Positions 12,061 through 24,687 are shown, counted from the first letter of the stretch. The stretch is DNA of 64,000 nt from Chrysomallon squamiferum (GCA_012295275.1 CM022666.1:5482850-5546849), one strand, 5' to 3'. Program-made: numbers and translations. Notes: a model not told the origin generated them from the sequence alone.

Positions 12061-12754
12061 TTTTCTCTGTTTGTTTTCCAGATTAAAAACTTTTCGTTTC
12101 TTTCTCGTACTCTGTACTCTGACTCTGTGTCTCACTCAAACGCACGTACGCACACACACACTAGGTGTTAAGAAATTCGACTAGGTGTTAAGAAATTCTG
12201 AAATTCTCTTTACGTTTTCCTTCTGAAAACTAATCTTTGTTTTCTCTTTGTGTTTAATAGTTTTCAGGTATTCTCGACTTTTGTACGTTTGAGAAAAACC
12301 TGTTTGCATGAACTTATAATAGAAAAGAAATTAGAAACAAAAACATTTCATATGAAAATGCTGTTGTCACTGTAGTTGTGTGTTTCCTTGTTTATCATCA
12401 TTATTATCATCATCATCATCATCATTATTTATGTATGTATGTATATATGGATGTGTCTAAGTGTATATATATATATTTCTGTCTGATATGTGTATCCATG
12501 GTTATATGTCCGTGTTTATTAATACATGAGTATTAGTTGTGCATATATATATATATACTAAGGAAGATAACTCTTTAATACTCAAGGACCTTTATCTCAA
12601 AAAATGCTTGTTGTTAACGTAATATCATTATTATTAATATCTTTACTATTATTGTTATTGCTGTTGATATTTATGGTTATTGTTATTGTAATTATTGTTG
12701 TTGATGAACTTTTTTCGCAGTTAATATTTTGTTTCAGTTTTAGTTTTCATCCAG
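12061..12754. other. Partial module copy, intron-like sequence before family M exon 3
   Basis: The block at 12,061-12,300 matches 28,410-28,745 and 45,520-45,830. It includes TTGTTTTCCAG followed by an exon-like stretch with TTTCTCGTACTC. A second block (12,560-12,750) matches the sequence before exon 3 in all other family M copies. I see no exon 1 or 2 in between. Confidence 0.5.
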
Positions 12755-12889
12755 GTATTCCAAACACATTTTATCCCAAATGCTGTTGTCACTGTAGTTG
12801 TGTGTCTCCTTGTTTATGGCGGTGTACACGTGTCAGAGGTTGTGCTAACCAAACAAAGTTTCTACAGACTGGGTCTCCATTATGATATG
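12755..12889 (+). CDS. Family M exon 3, isolated intact copy
   Basis: Bounded by TTTTCATCCAG| and |GTAAGTG, 135 bp, phase 0 at both ends, fully open for 45 residues. It starts VFQTLFIPNAVVTVVVCLLV and ends RLGLHYDM, and the hydrophobic core is a membrane segment. No exons 4 or 5 follow; the next sequence is a minisatellite with a hAT insertion. It is probably a stranded exon of a dead gene, although the frame is undamaged. Confidence 0.6.
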
Positions 12890-12989
12890 GTAAGTGCTAT
12901 CTGTGAGTTTATTTATTTATTTTTAAACACTTCTTCTTTAGTAGATCTCTTTTTACAATCCATATGTAACTGGAAATGAAACAAAAGTA

Positions 12990-13798
12990 ACAGAATGACG
13001 TATTTTGAACATTCAGGATACAGTATTATTCCAGTACAGTACTTACCATGTAACTTATATATCCACGTAGGGATACATTATTAAAGATTAATAGAGTACA
13101 GTACATATCATGTAATTTATATATCCAGGTAGGAATACATTATTAAAGATTAATTGAGTACAGTACTTATCATTTAATTTATATTCCAAGGAAACAGTAT
13201 TAAACATTAATAGATTCCAGTACACACCATGTATTTTATATATTCAGGGAGAAAGTATTAAAGATTATATAACAGAGAATACAGTACATCCATCCAGGGA
13301 AACGGTATGAAAGATTAATAAACTACATACCATATATATCCAGGGATTAAAGGTTAACAGAGTGCAGAACATACCATGTAATTTATATATCCAGGGATAC
13401 AGTACTAAAGATTATATAATAGAGTACAATACATACCATGTAATTTATATATCCAATGATTTAGCATTACATTTTATTCCAGTAAATACACAGATATAAT
13501 TTATATATCGAAGAATATAATATTACAGATTCAGTATAGTAAATATTATGTATCCTGTCTATCATCCTATGGTGTAGAGTTTACTGTGTATATATTAGTG
13601 TGTATATTAATAAAACCAGATTATTTTAGATAGCTTGTATCCTGTGTATCATCCTATGGTGTAGAGTTTACTGTGTATATATTAGTGTGAATATTAATAA
13701 AACCAGATTATTTTAGATAGCTTGTATTCTGTGTATCATTTTATAAATGAGGTCCTATGTATAAATGAATACCTTAATGTGTATATCCAAGGATATAA
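12990..13798. repeat. ~65-bp and ~87-bp minisatellites
   Basis: From about 13,015 to 13,550 a ~65-bp unit (ATCCAGGGATACAGTATTAAAG, AGTACAGTACATACCATG and variants) is repeated imperfectly. Shorter runs of it follow exon 3 in the other family M copies (about 1,985-2,105, 30,540-30,780, 47,580-47,850, 49,460-49,730). At 13,551-13,735 there are two-plus units of 87 bp beginning TATCCTGT and ATCATCCTATGG. Confidence 0.85.
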
Positions 13799-13806
13799 TA
13801 TTAAAG
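13799..13806. repeat. Target-site duplication, left (TATTAAAG)
   Basis: Identical to 16,237-16,244 on the far side of the hAT element. Confidence 0.95.
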
Positions 13807-16236
13807 CAGGGGTGGCCAAACTTTTTTACCAGAGGGCCAAATTTGCAACTTTCTTGCCACTGGAGGGCCGGATTAAATGAAATTTACGTAAAATTTGTCG
13901 TAACTGGTTGCCATCTTTATTAAAATATATATTATTGTAGTAGAATAACAATAAATAACACCATCTTGTTTACACTTGTATTTAATAAAAGGTTTATATA
14001 TCAATGAGATAAATGCAATTGTCCATAATTTTGAACAAGCCTTTTAAAGTCTGGAGTAAAACTAGTTGTCGAAACTTTCATAATTGCTTGTAAATTTGCA
14101 TCTGACAATACTGATCTGTTTTTTGACTTTGTTTGATTTAAGCATGAAAAAGTCTGTTCACAAATATAAGTTGATCCAAATATACACAGCATCCTAGTAG
14201 CAAAACCTCGTAGATTGATAAACTTTTCAGCAGGCAAATATTTGAAAAATTCAAACAAAGGCATATTCCTAAACTTCATTTTCAGCTCATTATTAGCTTG
14301 TAGATCTATTAGTTCCAGCTGAAGAACATCAGGGGCTGTCTCAATTTCTGTACTGAAGGGTGAAACAAGTATATTAAATGATGAATCCATTACTCTGAAG
14401 TCTGAAAATCTTCTTTGGAATTCTTGTTTCAAGATGCAGAGTTGATTGCTGTATTTTTCAGCAAGTTTACTATCTACTGTTGCCTTCCTTAGCAAAGCAA
14501 AATGAATAAAATTACATTCTGATATCTGTTTGGCAAAAAGTGAGAGCTTTGCCTCAAAAGCTTTTACTTTGGTGTACATATCATGCACAAATAATCCTTT
14601 TCCTTGCAATTCCAAATTTAGAGAATTGAGCTTTTCAAACATTTCAGTGGCAAACATAAAATCACAAAGCCAGTAATCATTTTTCATCTTCTCTATAAAA
14701 TCACATTTCATTTGTTTGATATCAAGGAAAAGGAGAATTTCGTCTCTTAGTTCAAAGACTCTTCTTAGAACTTTCCCATGACTAAGCCACCGAACACTAT
14801 TGTGATATAGCACATCTTTATATTCAGTCTCAATATCATCCAGTAATGTCTTGAATTGTCTGTGTGATAATGGTCTGGATCTGAGTAGATTAACTACTTC
14901 AACTACAGGACGTATCACATGATTAAAATCCAGAGCTGACTTGCATAAACTTTCTTGATGAATGATACAATGAAATTTCCATATTTCATGCTGAGGACAG
15001 TTTTCTTTAATCTTCTTTTGTAGGAGGCTAATCATGCCTTTGTTTTTTCCAGTTAGAGCAGGTGCACCGTCAGTAGTGATACTCACAAATTTATTCCACG
15101 GCAGGCCAGCCTCCTCCACACACTTTATTACACATTTACACAGGTCTTCCCCCGTAGTTGTGCCTTTTAAAGGTTCAACTGATAACAACTCCTCTGAAAT
15201 TGTAAAATCTGACTTGATACCACGTATAAATATTATGAGTTGTGCAATGTCCTGAACATCATTGCTTTCATCCAGAGCTAATGAAAACCACATGAAATCA
15301 GTGCAAGCAGTGTGAAGCTGTTGGGACAAATCTTTGCTGATATCTTGTACCCTTCTCATAACTGTATTCCTTGATAGTGCAATATTCTCAAATTTATTCT
15401 GTGCTTCTGGACAAAGTATGCGTGCCGCATCCACAATGCAGTCTTTTACAAATTCTCCATCAGAAAAAGGTTTTTTGCATTGTGCAATTTTGTAACTAAT
15501 ATAAAAACTAGCTTCTGTTGCTGAAATGTGAATGGATTGTGTCTTTGAAAAAAGCTACTGTTGCTTTATTAGATTGTTCACCATATCAGCAGCTTTATTA
15601 ACCTTTTGCTCTGTTGATAGTCCTTCACTGTATCCAGCGTGTTTTGTATTATAGTGTCTTTTCAAATTATATTCTTTAAAAACTGATATTCCCTCATTAC
15701 AAATTAAACACGCTGCTTTCCCATTTACCGCAGTGAAAAATATTGATATGTCCATTCCTCCTTAAAACTCGGCATTCATCATCTACTTTTCTTTTTTCGT
15801 TGGAGAGCATTTTAACTGATAAGGTAGAGAAAAAAATAAAATTATTGCTGCTTCTGAGAAGAAAATCCAATGTGCGTATTGTCTCTTACATGCTCAGTAA
15901 AATACTGAAAGTCAAAGCTGGAACAATTAACTTCCTGATTTCTTACAAAGTAGGCTAGTAGGCCAAAGGGATATGAAAAAGAGCACATACAGGCTATGTT
16001 AGCTACTTACGTCATGGTTGGCAGACTGTTCTAAAAATAACGCTGCAAGGGCATTTATTCTAAAAATAACAACGCTTGCCACAAGCTACTGCTAGTAGCA
16101 GCCAGCGCTGTTGCACTGCTTGTTCACAGTGGTAAATATGGTGCTTGGAAAAAAACAAGGCAAGGTGTTTGGCGGGCCGGATGAAACAGGACTGGGGGCC
16201 GGATGCGGCCCGCGGGCCGTAGTTTGGCCACCACTG
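13807..16236 (-). mobile_element. hAT-superfamily DNA transposon, 2,430 bp, nearly intact
   Basis: Terminal inverted repeats are CAGGGGTGGCCAAACT at 13,807 and AGTTTGGCCACCACTG ending at 16,236 (15 of 16 pairs match). The element is flanked by a perfect 8-bp target duplication TATTAAAG (13,799-13,806 and 16,237-16,244), the length expected of hAT. The ends carry the GGGCCGGAT and GCGGCCCGCGGGCC stretches usual in Charlie-like elements. The target TATTAAAG belongs to the surrounding minisatellite unit. Inside is one transposase gene on the - strand. No second copy is seen in the window, so it inserted after or apart from the segmental duplications. Confidence 0.96.
14001..15755 (-). pseudogene. 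hAT transposase (GTF2IRD2/ZBED-like), one in-frame stop
   Basis: The frame opens at ATG 15,755 (TAA two codons before it) and runs to the stop at 14,001, broken only by a TAG at about 15,555-15,557 just after ..NNLIKQQ. The N-terminus has a BED-like zinc finger (ACLICNEG ... YNLKRHYNTKH, a Cys2/His pattern). The RNase H-like catalytic region has ALDESNDVQD and TTDGAPALTGKNKG, where hAT catalytic acids are expected. The C-terminus has the dimerisation region FGSTYICEQTFSCLNQTKSK. The 477-residue part after the stop retains the catalytic and C-terminal domains; the finger is cut off unless the stop is read through or is a sequencing error. Total about 584 codons, typical for this family. Confidence 0.92.
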
Positions 16237-16244
16237 TATTAAAG
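16237..16244. repeat. Target-site duplication, right (TATTAAAG)
   Basis: Identical to 13,799-13,806. Confidence 0.95.
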
Positions 16245-16758
16245 ATTATTACAATACAGTACATACTATGTAATTTATAATTCGGTTTAAAATAAAACAT
16301 TATTATGAAATATTAACTGTTCACTTCCCGAAAGAAATATTTAGTTCGTTTGTCAAAAGTAAAAGTTCACAAATTAATTTACTGTCAGAGTATTTTTAAA
16401 GTTAAAATTAACAGGTCACAGAATGTTTACCGCTGTCTGGTGACCTCATCAAACGATTCTTTATCCGACTTTCCAGTGATAACGTGCAGAGTTTCGCTTG
16501 TCATTCTACTTTATCTGACTTTCCAGTGATAACGTGCACAGTTTCGCTTGTCGTTCTACTTTATCCGACTTTCCAGTGATAACGTGCACAGTTTCGCTTG
16601 TCATTCTACTTTATCTGACTTTCCAGTGATAACGTGCACAGTTTCGCTTGTCGTTCTACTTTATCTGACAACTTTTCACTTGACAATGTTTCGTTAGACG
16701 CTAAAATGTGTATGAGATGAAACCAAAAGAAACGAAAACAGTTTCAGTGATGTTCACG
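16245..16758. repeat. Spacer with a 50-bp repeat, four units (16,460-16,669)
   Basis: Four head-to-tail units of exactly 50 bp, each with CGACTTTCCAGTGATAACG or TGACTTTCCAGTGATAACG followed by GTGCACAGTTTCGCTTG. They differ by only one or two bases, so the array is young. It lies directly before the left end of module copy 2. Confidence 0.92.
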
Positions 16759-17302
16759 TTGTTAAAAGATTAAGGCGTGTCTTCCTGCTTAAACATTAGA
16801 AACATGGCCTGTATAAACAGAAAGAAAGAAAGAAGATAGAGAAGAAAAATAAAGAAGATGAAACAACAGAAAATGAAAGAATTTATCCAGTGATGACACA
16901 AAGTTCTATCAAATATAATTTTAAAAGTGAAAGTGCATTTGTCTTAGTTGTGTTTATGTGAGAACTCAGATTATATTTGTATAAATCTGAGTATGTTTAA
17001 TAGAATAATAGAAGTGATATTTTTTCTTATATTAGTTGAAATTCAAATTTCATTTGATACGAATTGTTTTATATTCACTGTGGCATCAGATTCTCTGAGA
17101 TATTATGTACATATGTCTATAGAGATTTGCTTCCATAATCTATAAGATATAACTGGAATTTAGCTGTGTCATAACAGGACTTTTCATTGCAATAAGATAA
17201 AATAAAAATCTGAGTTTTTAAAAAAAAACTAAAAAATAGACTTGGATATTAGTAAAAGTAAATATTGTCTTTCACAATCACTTGTTCTTACCTCTCTTTG
17301 AG
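16759..17302. repeat. Left end of module copy 2
   Basis: Matches positions 1-551 nearly base for base. No exon. Confidence 0.85.
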
Positions 17303-17645
17303 TCAAATCAAGGGGAGGTAATCCAGGCTGCCAGACAGCGAAAACGTCAAAGCGGAGTGAAGGGAAATTCAGTGACAGCGTTCTGTGTGATATTCGGTTT
17401 GATGGTTGTGGTTGATATTTTGTTGTTTGCTCATCGGATGGCCAAGACAATCTCGTTCGCTAAGCTTCTCCTGTACGGGTACCTGAGTATGTGGATTATA
17501 AGGAAACAGGTAATTAATTATTTGTTTATGGACACTTCAATGCATATTATTATTAGTAATTAATTAAAGGTATTTAAATGTTTATAGAAGCTGTAACACA
17601 TTTATTATGTATGATTAGTAGGTTAAAGATATGTAAATTAATTTT

Positions 17646-17698
<53 letters not shown>

Positions 17699-18195
17699 GA
17701 TGATGATGATGATAACAACAACAATATTTACAAAGTACTACTAATAATAACAGGTTAACATTTAAATAAAATTAGTTTCATTTTATTTGTTATACTGTTA
17801 AATTACTTTTTATATCAGTTATTTTAATACGTAATTTGATCATTCTCATTATTACTGCAAGTACTGTTATTACTAAAACTAGTAATACTACAATTATTAT
17901 TGTTATTATTATTATTTATTATTATTATAATTATTATAAATTATTATTATTATTATTATTAATATAATTATTAATTATTATTATTATTAGTAGTAGTAGT
18001 AGTGTTATAGTTGTTGTTGTTTATTTACACACACTATTAGTCATCCAGTATTTCTATAATACAAACTATGAATTATCTTGACAGCTGATGATGAAGGTGA
18101 CGATGATGTATTGAGACAGAAAACTGAAGAGGTGTAGAGGTGTCAGATGTTGTGCTAACCAAGCAAAGTTTCAAAAGACTCCATAACGATATGGT
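17303..18195 (+). pseudogene. Family M membrane protein, copy 2 (deleted)
   Basis: Exon 1 (17,303-17,509) is open for 69 residues and closely matches copy 1. It includes VTAFCVIFGLMVVVDILLF and ends WIIRKQ at the same phase-0 donor. Exon 2 starts at 18,085 but meets TGA after nine codons. A deletion then joins its remains straight to the last part of exon 3 (TTGTGCTAACCAAGC..), which still has its GTAAGTG donor at about 18,193. Exons 4 and 5 are absent: sequence runs from the exon 3 flank directly into the minisatellite block. Not functional. Confidence 0.75.
17640..18030. repeat. AAT/ATT trinucleotide tracts in family M copy 2
   Basis: (AAT)n at about 17,646-17,697 and several ATT runs at 17,895-18,000 lie in the intron after exon 1. 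Copy 1 has shorter versions at about 896-930 and 1,225-1,285. Confidence 0.9.
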
Positions 18196-18309
18196 AAGTG
18201 TGATCTGTGAGTTTATTTATTTATTTTTAAATACTTCTTTTTTAGTTGGTTTCTTTTTTTTTAATCCATATGTAACTGGAAATGAAACAAAAGTTACAGA
18301 AAGACGTAA

Positions 18310-19560
18310 TTTACATTCTCATAAGTAAAAACAAAGCTTGTCATGGTCATCATCCTACATCATCATTCAGATTTTCACTGTCAACATCATTATTCAGAAT
18401 TTTACTGTCTACATCATCATTAAAAATTCAATGTCAACCTCATCGTTGATAATTTTATGGTCTACATCATCATCCAGAATTTTATTAACAAAATAATCAC
18501 TGACATTCCTCATCATTCACAAAAGATGGACTCTGCTTCTGGTTTTATTTACTATTATTTTAGGTTTTACTCACATGATACAATGGATGTTCTTGTACAA
18601 TAGATGTTCTGTGTACAATGGATGCTATTGTACAGTGGATATTCGTTGTACAGTGGATGCTCTAGTACAGTTGATATTCTATGTAAAATAGGCGTTGTTC
18701 TGCAGTAGATGTTCTACAAACTATGAGCTGTGTAAAAAAAATGATCTTGTACAGATGTTCTGTGTACAGTCCACATTGGATGCTCAAGTACAGTAGATGT
18801 CCAGTGTACAGTGAATGTTCTTGTTTGGTAGATGTTCTGTACACAATTGATGTTCTGCTGTAGACGTTTTTATACAGATGATATGCTAAACATGTACATC
18901 TATGGATGTTGTAAATATAATTAATGTTAAATGATAATGAAAACTCCATGCATAGTGGTTTTTCTTTGTACAGTGAATACGTAATGTATGTACTACTGAT
19001 GGTCTGTGTTCTGAAAATCTGTACAGTGGATGTTCTACAAACAGTGAATGTGTTCTAGAGATGTTCTATGTAAAATAAATGCGTAATGTATTCAGTGAAT
19101 AACTATTTACATATTGATTTTCTCTATAAAATGACTGTTAAAAGTTAAATGTTCATTGATTGGTTTATAATGAATAATACAAGTTAAGTGGATGTTCCTT
19201 ATACAGTATGTACTCATGCATTGAAATTATCAGAGTAATAAATGTTTATATAGATGTTAAAACTAAAATGTCATGAAAAATTTTTTTTTTTCAGAACAAG
19301 AAACATTTTTAGAAGCATTTCACAATCATAAATACTATTATTAATAATTTTATTATCATCGTGATCATTAATTTTATTATCACTATCATCATCATAATTA
19401 CTACTACTGCTACTACTATTAGTATAACTAAATAATTAATATTATTAGTATTATTCTTACTACTACTACTACTATTTATATTAGTGCTGCTGCTGCTACT
19501 ACTACTGCCATTTAATTTATCATCATCATCATTATTATTGTTTGATGTTGACATTGTTGT
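18310..19560. repeat. Degenerate ~21-bp minisatellite and trinucleotide runs, copy 2
   Basis: Homologous to 2,785-4,070, with scattered deletions in the array. No exon. Confidence 0.75.
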
Positions 19561-19859
19561 TAAATAAAGACTACAGTGATATCTCTGGCCACCTGTTCAT
19601 TATTTTTATTACTTGGATAGTTACTTTAAAAGAAATACAAATGTCTTGTTCTGCATTTGTGATTTTCTTGCTTTCTTTTGTTTTCATTTTTTTTTTTTAA
19701 AATTTCAAACCAAAATTAATGTTCTTTCACCATTCAGTGACATCATTTAAATTTTTACTTTGTAAAGCAAAATGTGTATACTTTATAGACAGTATGTTAG
19801 ATATTGCTGTTATATAACAATGTACATATCACATACTTATATAGATAAACCTACATGCG

Positions 19860-19892
<33 letters not shown>

Positions 19893-20460
19893 CATGATCC
19901 GAGCAATGTTGATAAATAGCTGTTTGCTAAGCGGGGCAAGTCATACAAAATGCAAGGCCCTCGTATTTACGACCTACAATGACATCGCAGGCTGGGAAAT
20001 GTGTAGCTATCTTGCTATTGCCCCGATATCGTATTTCACAACGTTCACAACTTGTTTTATTGACGCAGTTACTGCTACCTCTAGTCTGTATAAACATGCT
20101 GAACAACTGACACAATTTTCGATTGACTGAACTGCGCGTGTCAGTGTCTGTTGCAAGTCACAGAATAAAAGCAGTCTGATATTTCGTGTGCCCTAACTCT
20201 TGTCAATACGCCTGCGCATGGATTCATGAAAGCTAAATTTACATCACATGATAGTTCCCTCATTGTTGGTACACAGACCTTACTTAACCTTGACTGATTG
20301 CTTACCCAGGCATTAGATTTTAGTATCATATGTAAGTTAGTATGTCTTGTCGAAAACATGAACAGAATTATAATATTAACTTCGTTGTTTTTTTCTTTAT
20401 ACCTCCAGACCAAAGCAGCCTTGCTTCCTAGCATTCCTTTCTGGTGCTCAGTATTGAAGA

Positions 20461-20524
<64 letters not shown>
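19860..20524. promoter_or_regulatory. Promoter-like block of module copy 2
   Basis: Starts with a CA run, followed by the conserved block with TGTATAAA near 20,090 and the GCGCATG sub-block near 20,213. It ends in the GA microsatellite 20,468-20,524. Interpretation as for 4,424-4,800. Confidence 0.35.
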
Positions 20525-20526
<2 letters not shown>

Positions 20527-21540
20527 TGTGCTGTATTCACTGAAACAATATTTATATATTACTGGTTTTCTATATAAATTGACTGATGAAAGTTAAAAGT
20601 TCACTGATTAGTTTACAATGAATAATACAAGTTAAGTGGATGATCCAGTTAAAAAGGATTTTCTTTATACAGTATGTACTCATGCATTGAAATGATCAGA
20701 GTAATAAATGTTTATATATACGTTACATTTAAAATTTGATGTACAATTTTAATAATAAACAATCTATTTAAAGCATTTTTTTTTTGTTTTATCACAATAA
20801 GAATTTTCTTTTTATTAATATTATGATTATTAATTTTATTATGTCCATCATCATCATCATCATCATCATTAATTTTATTATGACTATCATAATTATCATT
20901 AACTTTATTACCACTATCATCTTCATGATTATTACTACTGTTATATTATTACTATATAATCATGATTACTAGTATTATTCTTTCAGTATAAATACAGAAA
21001 AATAAATAACTTTAAAGATCATAGATATTAAACAAACAGTAAATCATTTACAAATCAATTTATACAAATACATTAAGAAATAATTATATGCCACTCATTG
21101 TGGGTTTTGTGTTCATTTGAAATATCGTGTTTTCTTTCTAAAGTTATTGTCTTCCGTTTCGTTTTATCATCAGCATATCTATTCGTGATACACAGACTAC
21201 ATGTTTACCTTTTGTTGTTTATGATTTAGTTGACACAGGAATGGAAGTTACGCTGTACTCTTTATTTAACAATAACGACAAAAGCAGCCACAACAACAAC
21301 AACAACTATTATTACTACCACAACTACAACAACTACTATTACTACTACTATTATAGCAATAACTACTATAATATGTAGCTTATTGATGAACAATACAAAC
21401 AAACAAAAAAAATGCATGTAATAACTTTGCTCATTTTATTCATAGTATATTAAATGACTATACGAAATCTATAGCGAAAAATTAAAAACGACAGAAGAAG
21501 AAACATTAAGCAATAAACTTAAATAAAGCAGACGACATTT
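20525..21540. other. AT-rich spacer upstream of TNF copy 2
   Basis: Close match to 5,122-6,140; simple repeats, no exon. Confidence 0.6.
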
Positions 21541-21788
21541 CCTCTTAGCCAATCAAAAACGATCGAGTGAGCTGGTAGAGAATATGATACGATCTTTTCA
21601 ATATGCTTGACTGATATCTACATACAGCTTGGGTGGAAAGCCCAGTACCCGAAGAAAATTATTATTCTCTGAACGGAGGTAGACGACGTCATACGACTTT
21701 TTCAAAGTAGCTGATATAAAAATCAACGAAGCCTGTCATAGAGCGTAGACGTGCTTCACGTGAACACAGAGGCAGCCTAATTTAGGTA
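21541..21788 (+). promoter_or_regulatory. TNF copy 2 core promoter and first non-coding exon
   Basis: Keeps the GCCAATCA motif (about 21,549), the kappaB-like GGGTGGAAAGCCC (about 21,631), TATAAA (21,715-21,720) and a strong donor TTTAG|GTAAGT (about 21,785). So the promoter of this truncated copy looks undamaged. Confidence 0.55.
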
Positions 21789-21799
21789 AGTACATGTTT

Positions 21800-22378
21800 T
21801 ACTTATTTCATAGGTTATATATATTTATATAAAATTATAATTTCACTTGCTTCATAGCATATATATATTTATGTAGAATTATAATTTCATTTATTTGATA
21901 GGTTATATATATTTATATAAAAGTATAATTTCACTGATTTCACAGGTTAAATTTATTTACATAAAATTATAATTTCACTGATTTCATAGATTATATATAT
22001 TTATATAAAGTATAATTTCACTCATTTCACAGGTTATATTTAATTATATAAAATTATATTTTCACTTATTTCGTAGGTTATGTATATTTATATAAAATTA
22101 TAATTTCACCTATTTCACAGGTTATCTATATTTATATAAAATTTGAATTTCACTTATTTCATTGATTATAAATATTCATATAAAATTATAATTTCAGTTA
22201 TTTCATAGGTTATATATATATATTTATATAAAATTATAATTTCAGTTATTTCATTGATTATATATATTTATATAAAAGTATTATTTCACTTATTTCATAG
22301 GTTATATATATTTATATAAAACTTTAATTTCACTTATTTCATAGGTTATATATATTTATATAAAATTATAATTTCACT
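21800..22378. repeat. Intronic ~44-bp minisatellite, ~13 units
   Basis: Same unit as 6,399-6,850 but longer. Confidence 0.9.
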
Positions 22379-22544
22379 CTGCTGTTTAGGATTTATGCAC
22401 GCCCTAATTTCATGTGTATAGTATAATATTAAGTGATATGACACCGAAAATGTGCACCTTAATGTACCAGTTCATTTTGCTGTTTAGGATTTTTCCACGC
22501 CCTAATTTCATTTGTATAATATTAAGTGATATTATCTTAATTTG

Positions 22545-22575
<31 letters not shown>

Positions 22576-23220
22576 CGTAAGGTCGATACGGTCTGGCTTG
22601 TCAAATTTGATTTCCGCTGAACGTAGAACTTTCCGCTATTAAGCCCTACCCGAGTTCACCGAGTGCTGTTGTTTCTTTTTTAATTTTTCACAACAAAAAC
22701 AGATTTTAGTGATTTAATTAAACCATCAAAATCTATCGAGCCCGAACTGTTTTCTAACTTCTTAGAAAAATAAGATGTTTTGGCTGTAGGATACTGGAAA
22801 TGAGCCATTATCGCCTTCATTAGTCACGTGATCAAAATACTGCGTCTTGATTGGATATTTATTGCACTTCACGGTATTGAGTATTTGTTGCGCGCTTTGC
22901 TATCTCAAACTGTTTTTCACTTACTTTCATTTTGTTACATTGTCTTCATTCTTGTAAAGTTACATCTTTGATTGACAATCTACAATCAAAGTTTTGCCTA
23001 TACATTTGTTTTAAGAGAAAAAACAATATATTTATTTTCAATTGTTTCTTTAAAATCCTACCTCTTTCCAGTGATATAAATAACTTCGGACGAAAAACTC
23101 TACTACTTACATTCCTCAACAATTGAAGATAAACTTTGTGGTATCACGTGTCCAAGGTTTACATCAGGAGGATTATCTGTTTCATTAGACATCGCTGTGC
23201 TGTCATATTGGATTTCAGAT

Positions 23221-24687
23221 ATGAAATTAAGAAACACGGTAATTCTCTATAAAAATAATAAAAAGTAAAATTCTTTATAAATGAAATAATATTTGAATTA
23301 TGAAAAGGAGAAATTAATAGTGCTGAAAAATATTTATTTAGTTTCAAGTTGGTTATTCTTTGTAGAAACTGAGCGAAAGTCACACAAAAGCTGAGAAAAG
23401 TGGTAAGTTAACAGAGACACATACACTCTCAGACATACATAAAAACACAAAGTCGCAGAAACACAGATACACACAAGAAAAGCCATAAACACATACATAC
23501 ACAAACACAGACAGATACACAGAAAAGGATCTACACACAAACAGAAACATTCAGGCACTCATATTTAATTATCCACAAAAGTTTATATAATTATGTATTT
23601 GTATGTACGTGCATATTTGTGTATAGTCTAAGTATGTAAACATGTACAAATTTATATTTATGTGTGTGTGTGTCTGTGTGTGTGTGTGTGTGTGTTTTAG
23701 AACCAAAACTTAAGCACATCAGAGATGTCGCTGATCGTTTGAATTCAGATAATAAAAACATTGTGTACGAATCTATGTATGTATGAATCTATATATTTAT
23801 ACATGTATCAGTAGTCTACATGTGTGTGTATATATATATATATTTTTCAGAACAAAAACTTAAACAGATCAGAGAGGTCGCTAATCGTCTGAATAATGAA
23901 AACAATGTGAAGACATCAGCTCATCTACAAATGGATGTGAATGCAACATATGACGAAAGTAAGAAAACAAAAAGTAGAAGCAGTGTTAGCAGTAGTAGTA
24001 ATAGTAGTACTAGAGTAGTAGTAGTAGTAGTAGTAGTAAAGTAGTAGTATTAGTAGCACTGGTAAAAGTAGTTGTAGTACTAACCACATAGTTATTAGTA
24101 GTGGTTAGGAAATAATAGAAGAAATTGTGATAACAATAGTATTAGCACGTTAGTAGTAAAAATATCAATGATGGAACTAAAGTAGTTAATAGCAGGAGTT
24201 TGTAGTAGTTATACAAATATATTAGTAATATTAACTACAACTGTTGACAATTTAAAATAAAAATAATATTTAAAAATAATTTATTCTTACAAACTTTTCA
24301 GACACACCGAAGCCTCTCATCAAATGGACGTCGTCTGGTAAAAGATCGTTTGTGAAAGGAGGTGTGGCTGTTGTCGCTGACGGGATTCAAGTCAAAGAAG
24401 CTGCTTACTACTTCATATACAGCAACGTTGTATTCCATGCCAACCAAGTCAGAGAACTGGAATACTATTGGCTTTGTCACTCAATTGAAAAATATCCAAA
24501 TAATGAAGTCCTCTACGAAAATCGTCAGTCAGTATGTAAAATACAAAGCAATGCAGGTTTTGTTCCTTCCTACATTGGAGCTGTCTACTACCTGAAAGCC
24601 AACGACACTGTAGTGGTGAGAACATCAGTTGTGAAGAACATTTTGAGAGATCCTGAGACAACCTACTTTGGCCTGTATATGCTGTAA
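23221..24687 (+). pseudogene. TNF-superfamily ligand, copy 2 (anchor exon lost, TNF domain intact)
   Basis: Relative to copy 1, a deletion runs from inside non-coding exon 2 to just past exon A, removing start codon, membrane anchor and the six-cysteine module. Exon B (23,366-23,402), exon D (23,851-23,958, GAAA|GTAAG) and exon E (24,302-24,687) are open, in matching phases, and encode SAHLQM, LIKW, YYFIYSNVVF, both domain cysteines, SYIGAVYY and the end TTYFGLYML. The deletion joint makes a chimeric exon with ATG at 23,221 (MKLRNT, then GTAATT donor at 23,239) whose phase 0 fits exon B, so an anchorless product is conceivable. It lacks a signal peptide. Either a pseudogene or a changed gene; the sequence alone does not decide. 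Confidence 0.75.

Noticed and set aside
12604-12885. Single-exon gene of 93 codons
   Set aside because: It reads the wrong frame through family M exon 3 and its intron; the splice-bounded phase-0 frame is the conserved one.
15034-15255. + strand reading frame inside the hAT element
   Set aside because: Shadow of the transposase on the opposite strand.
16460-16669. CRISPR-like array or att-type repeat
   Set aside because: 50-bp units directly adjoin each other with no spacers.
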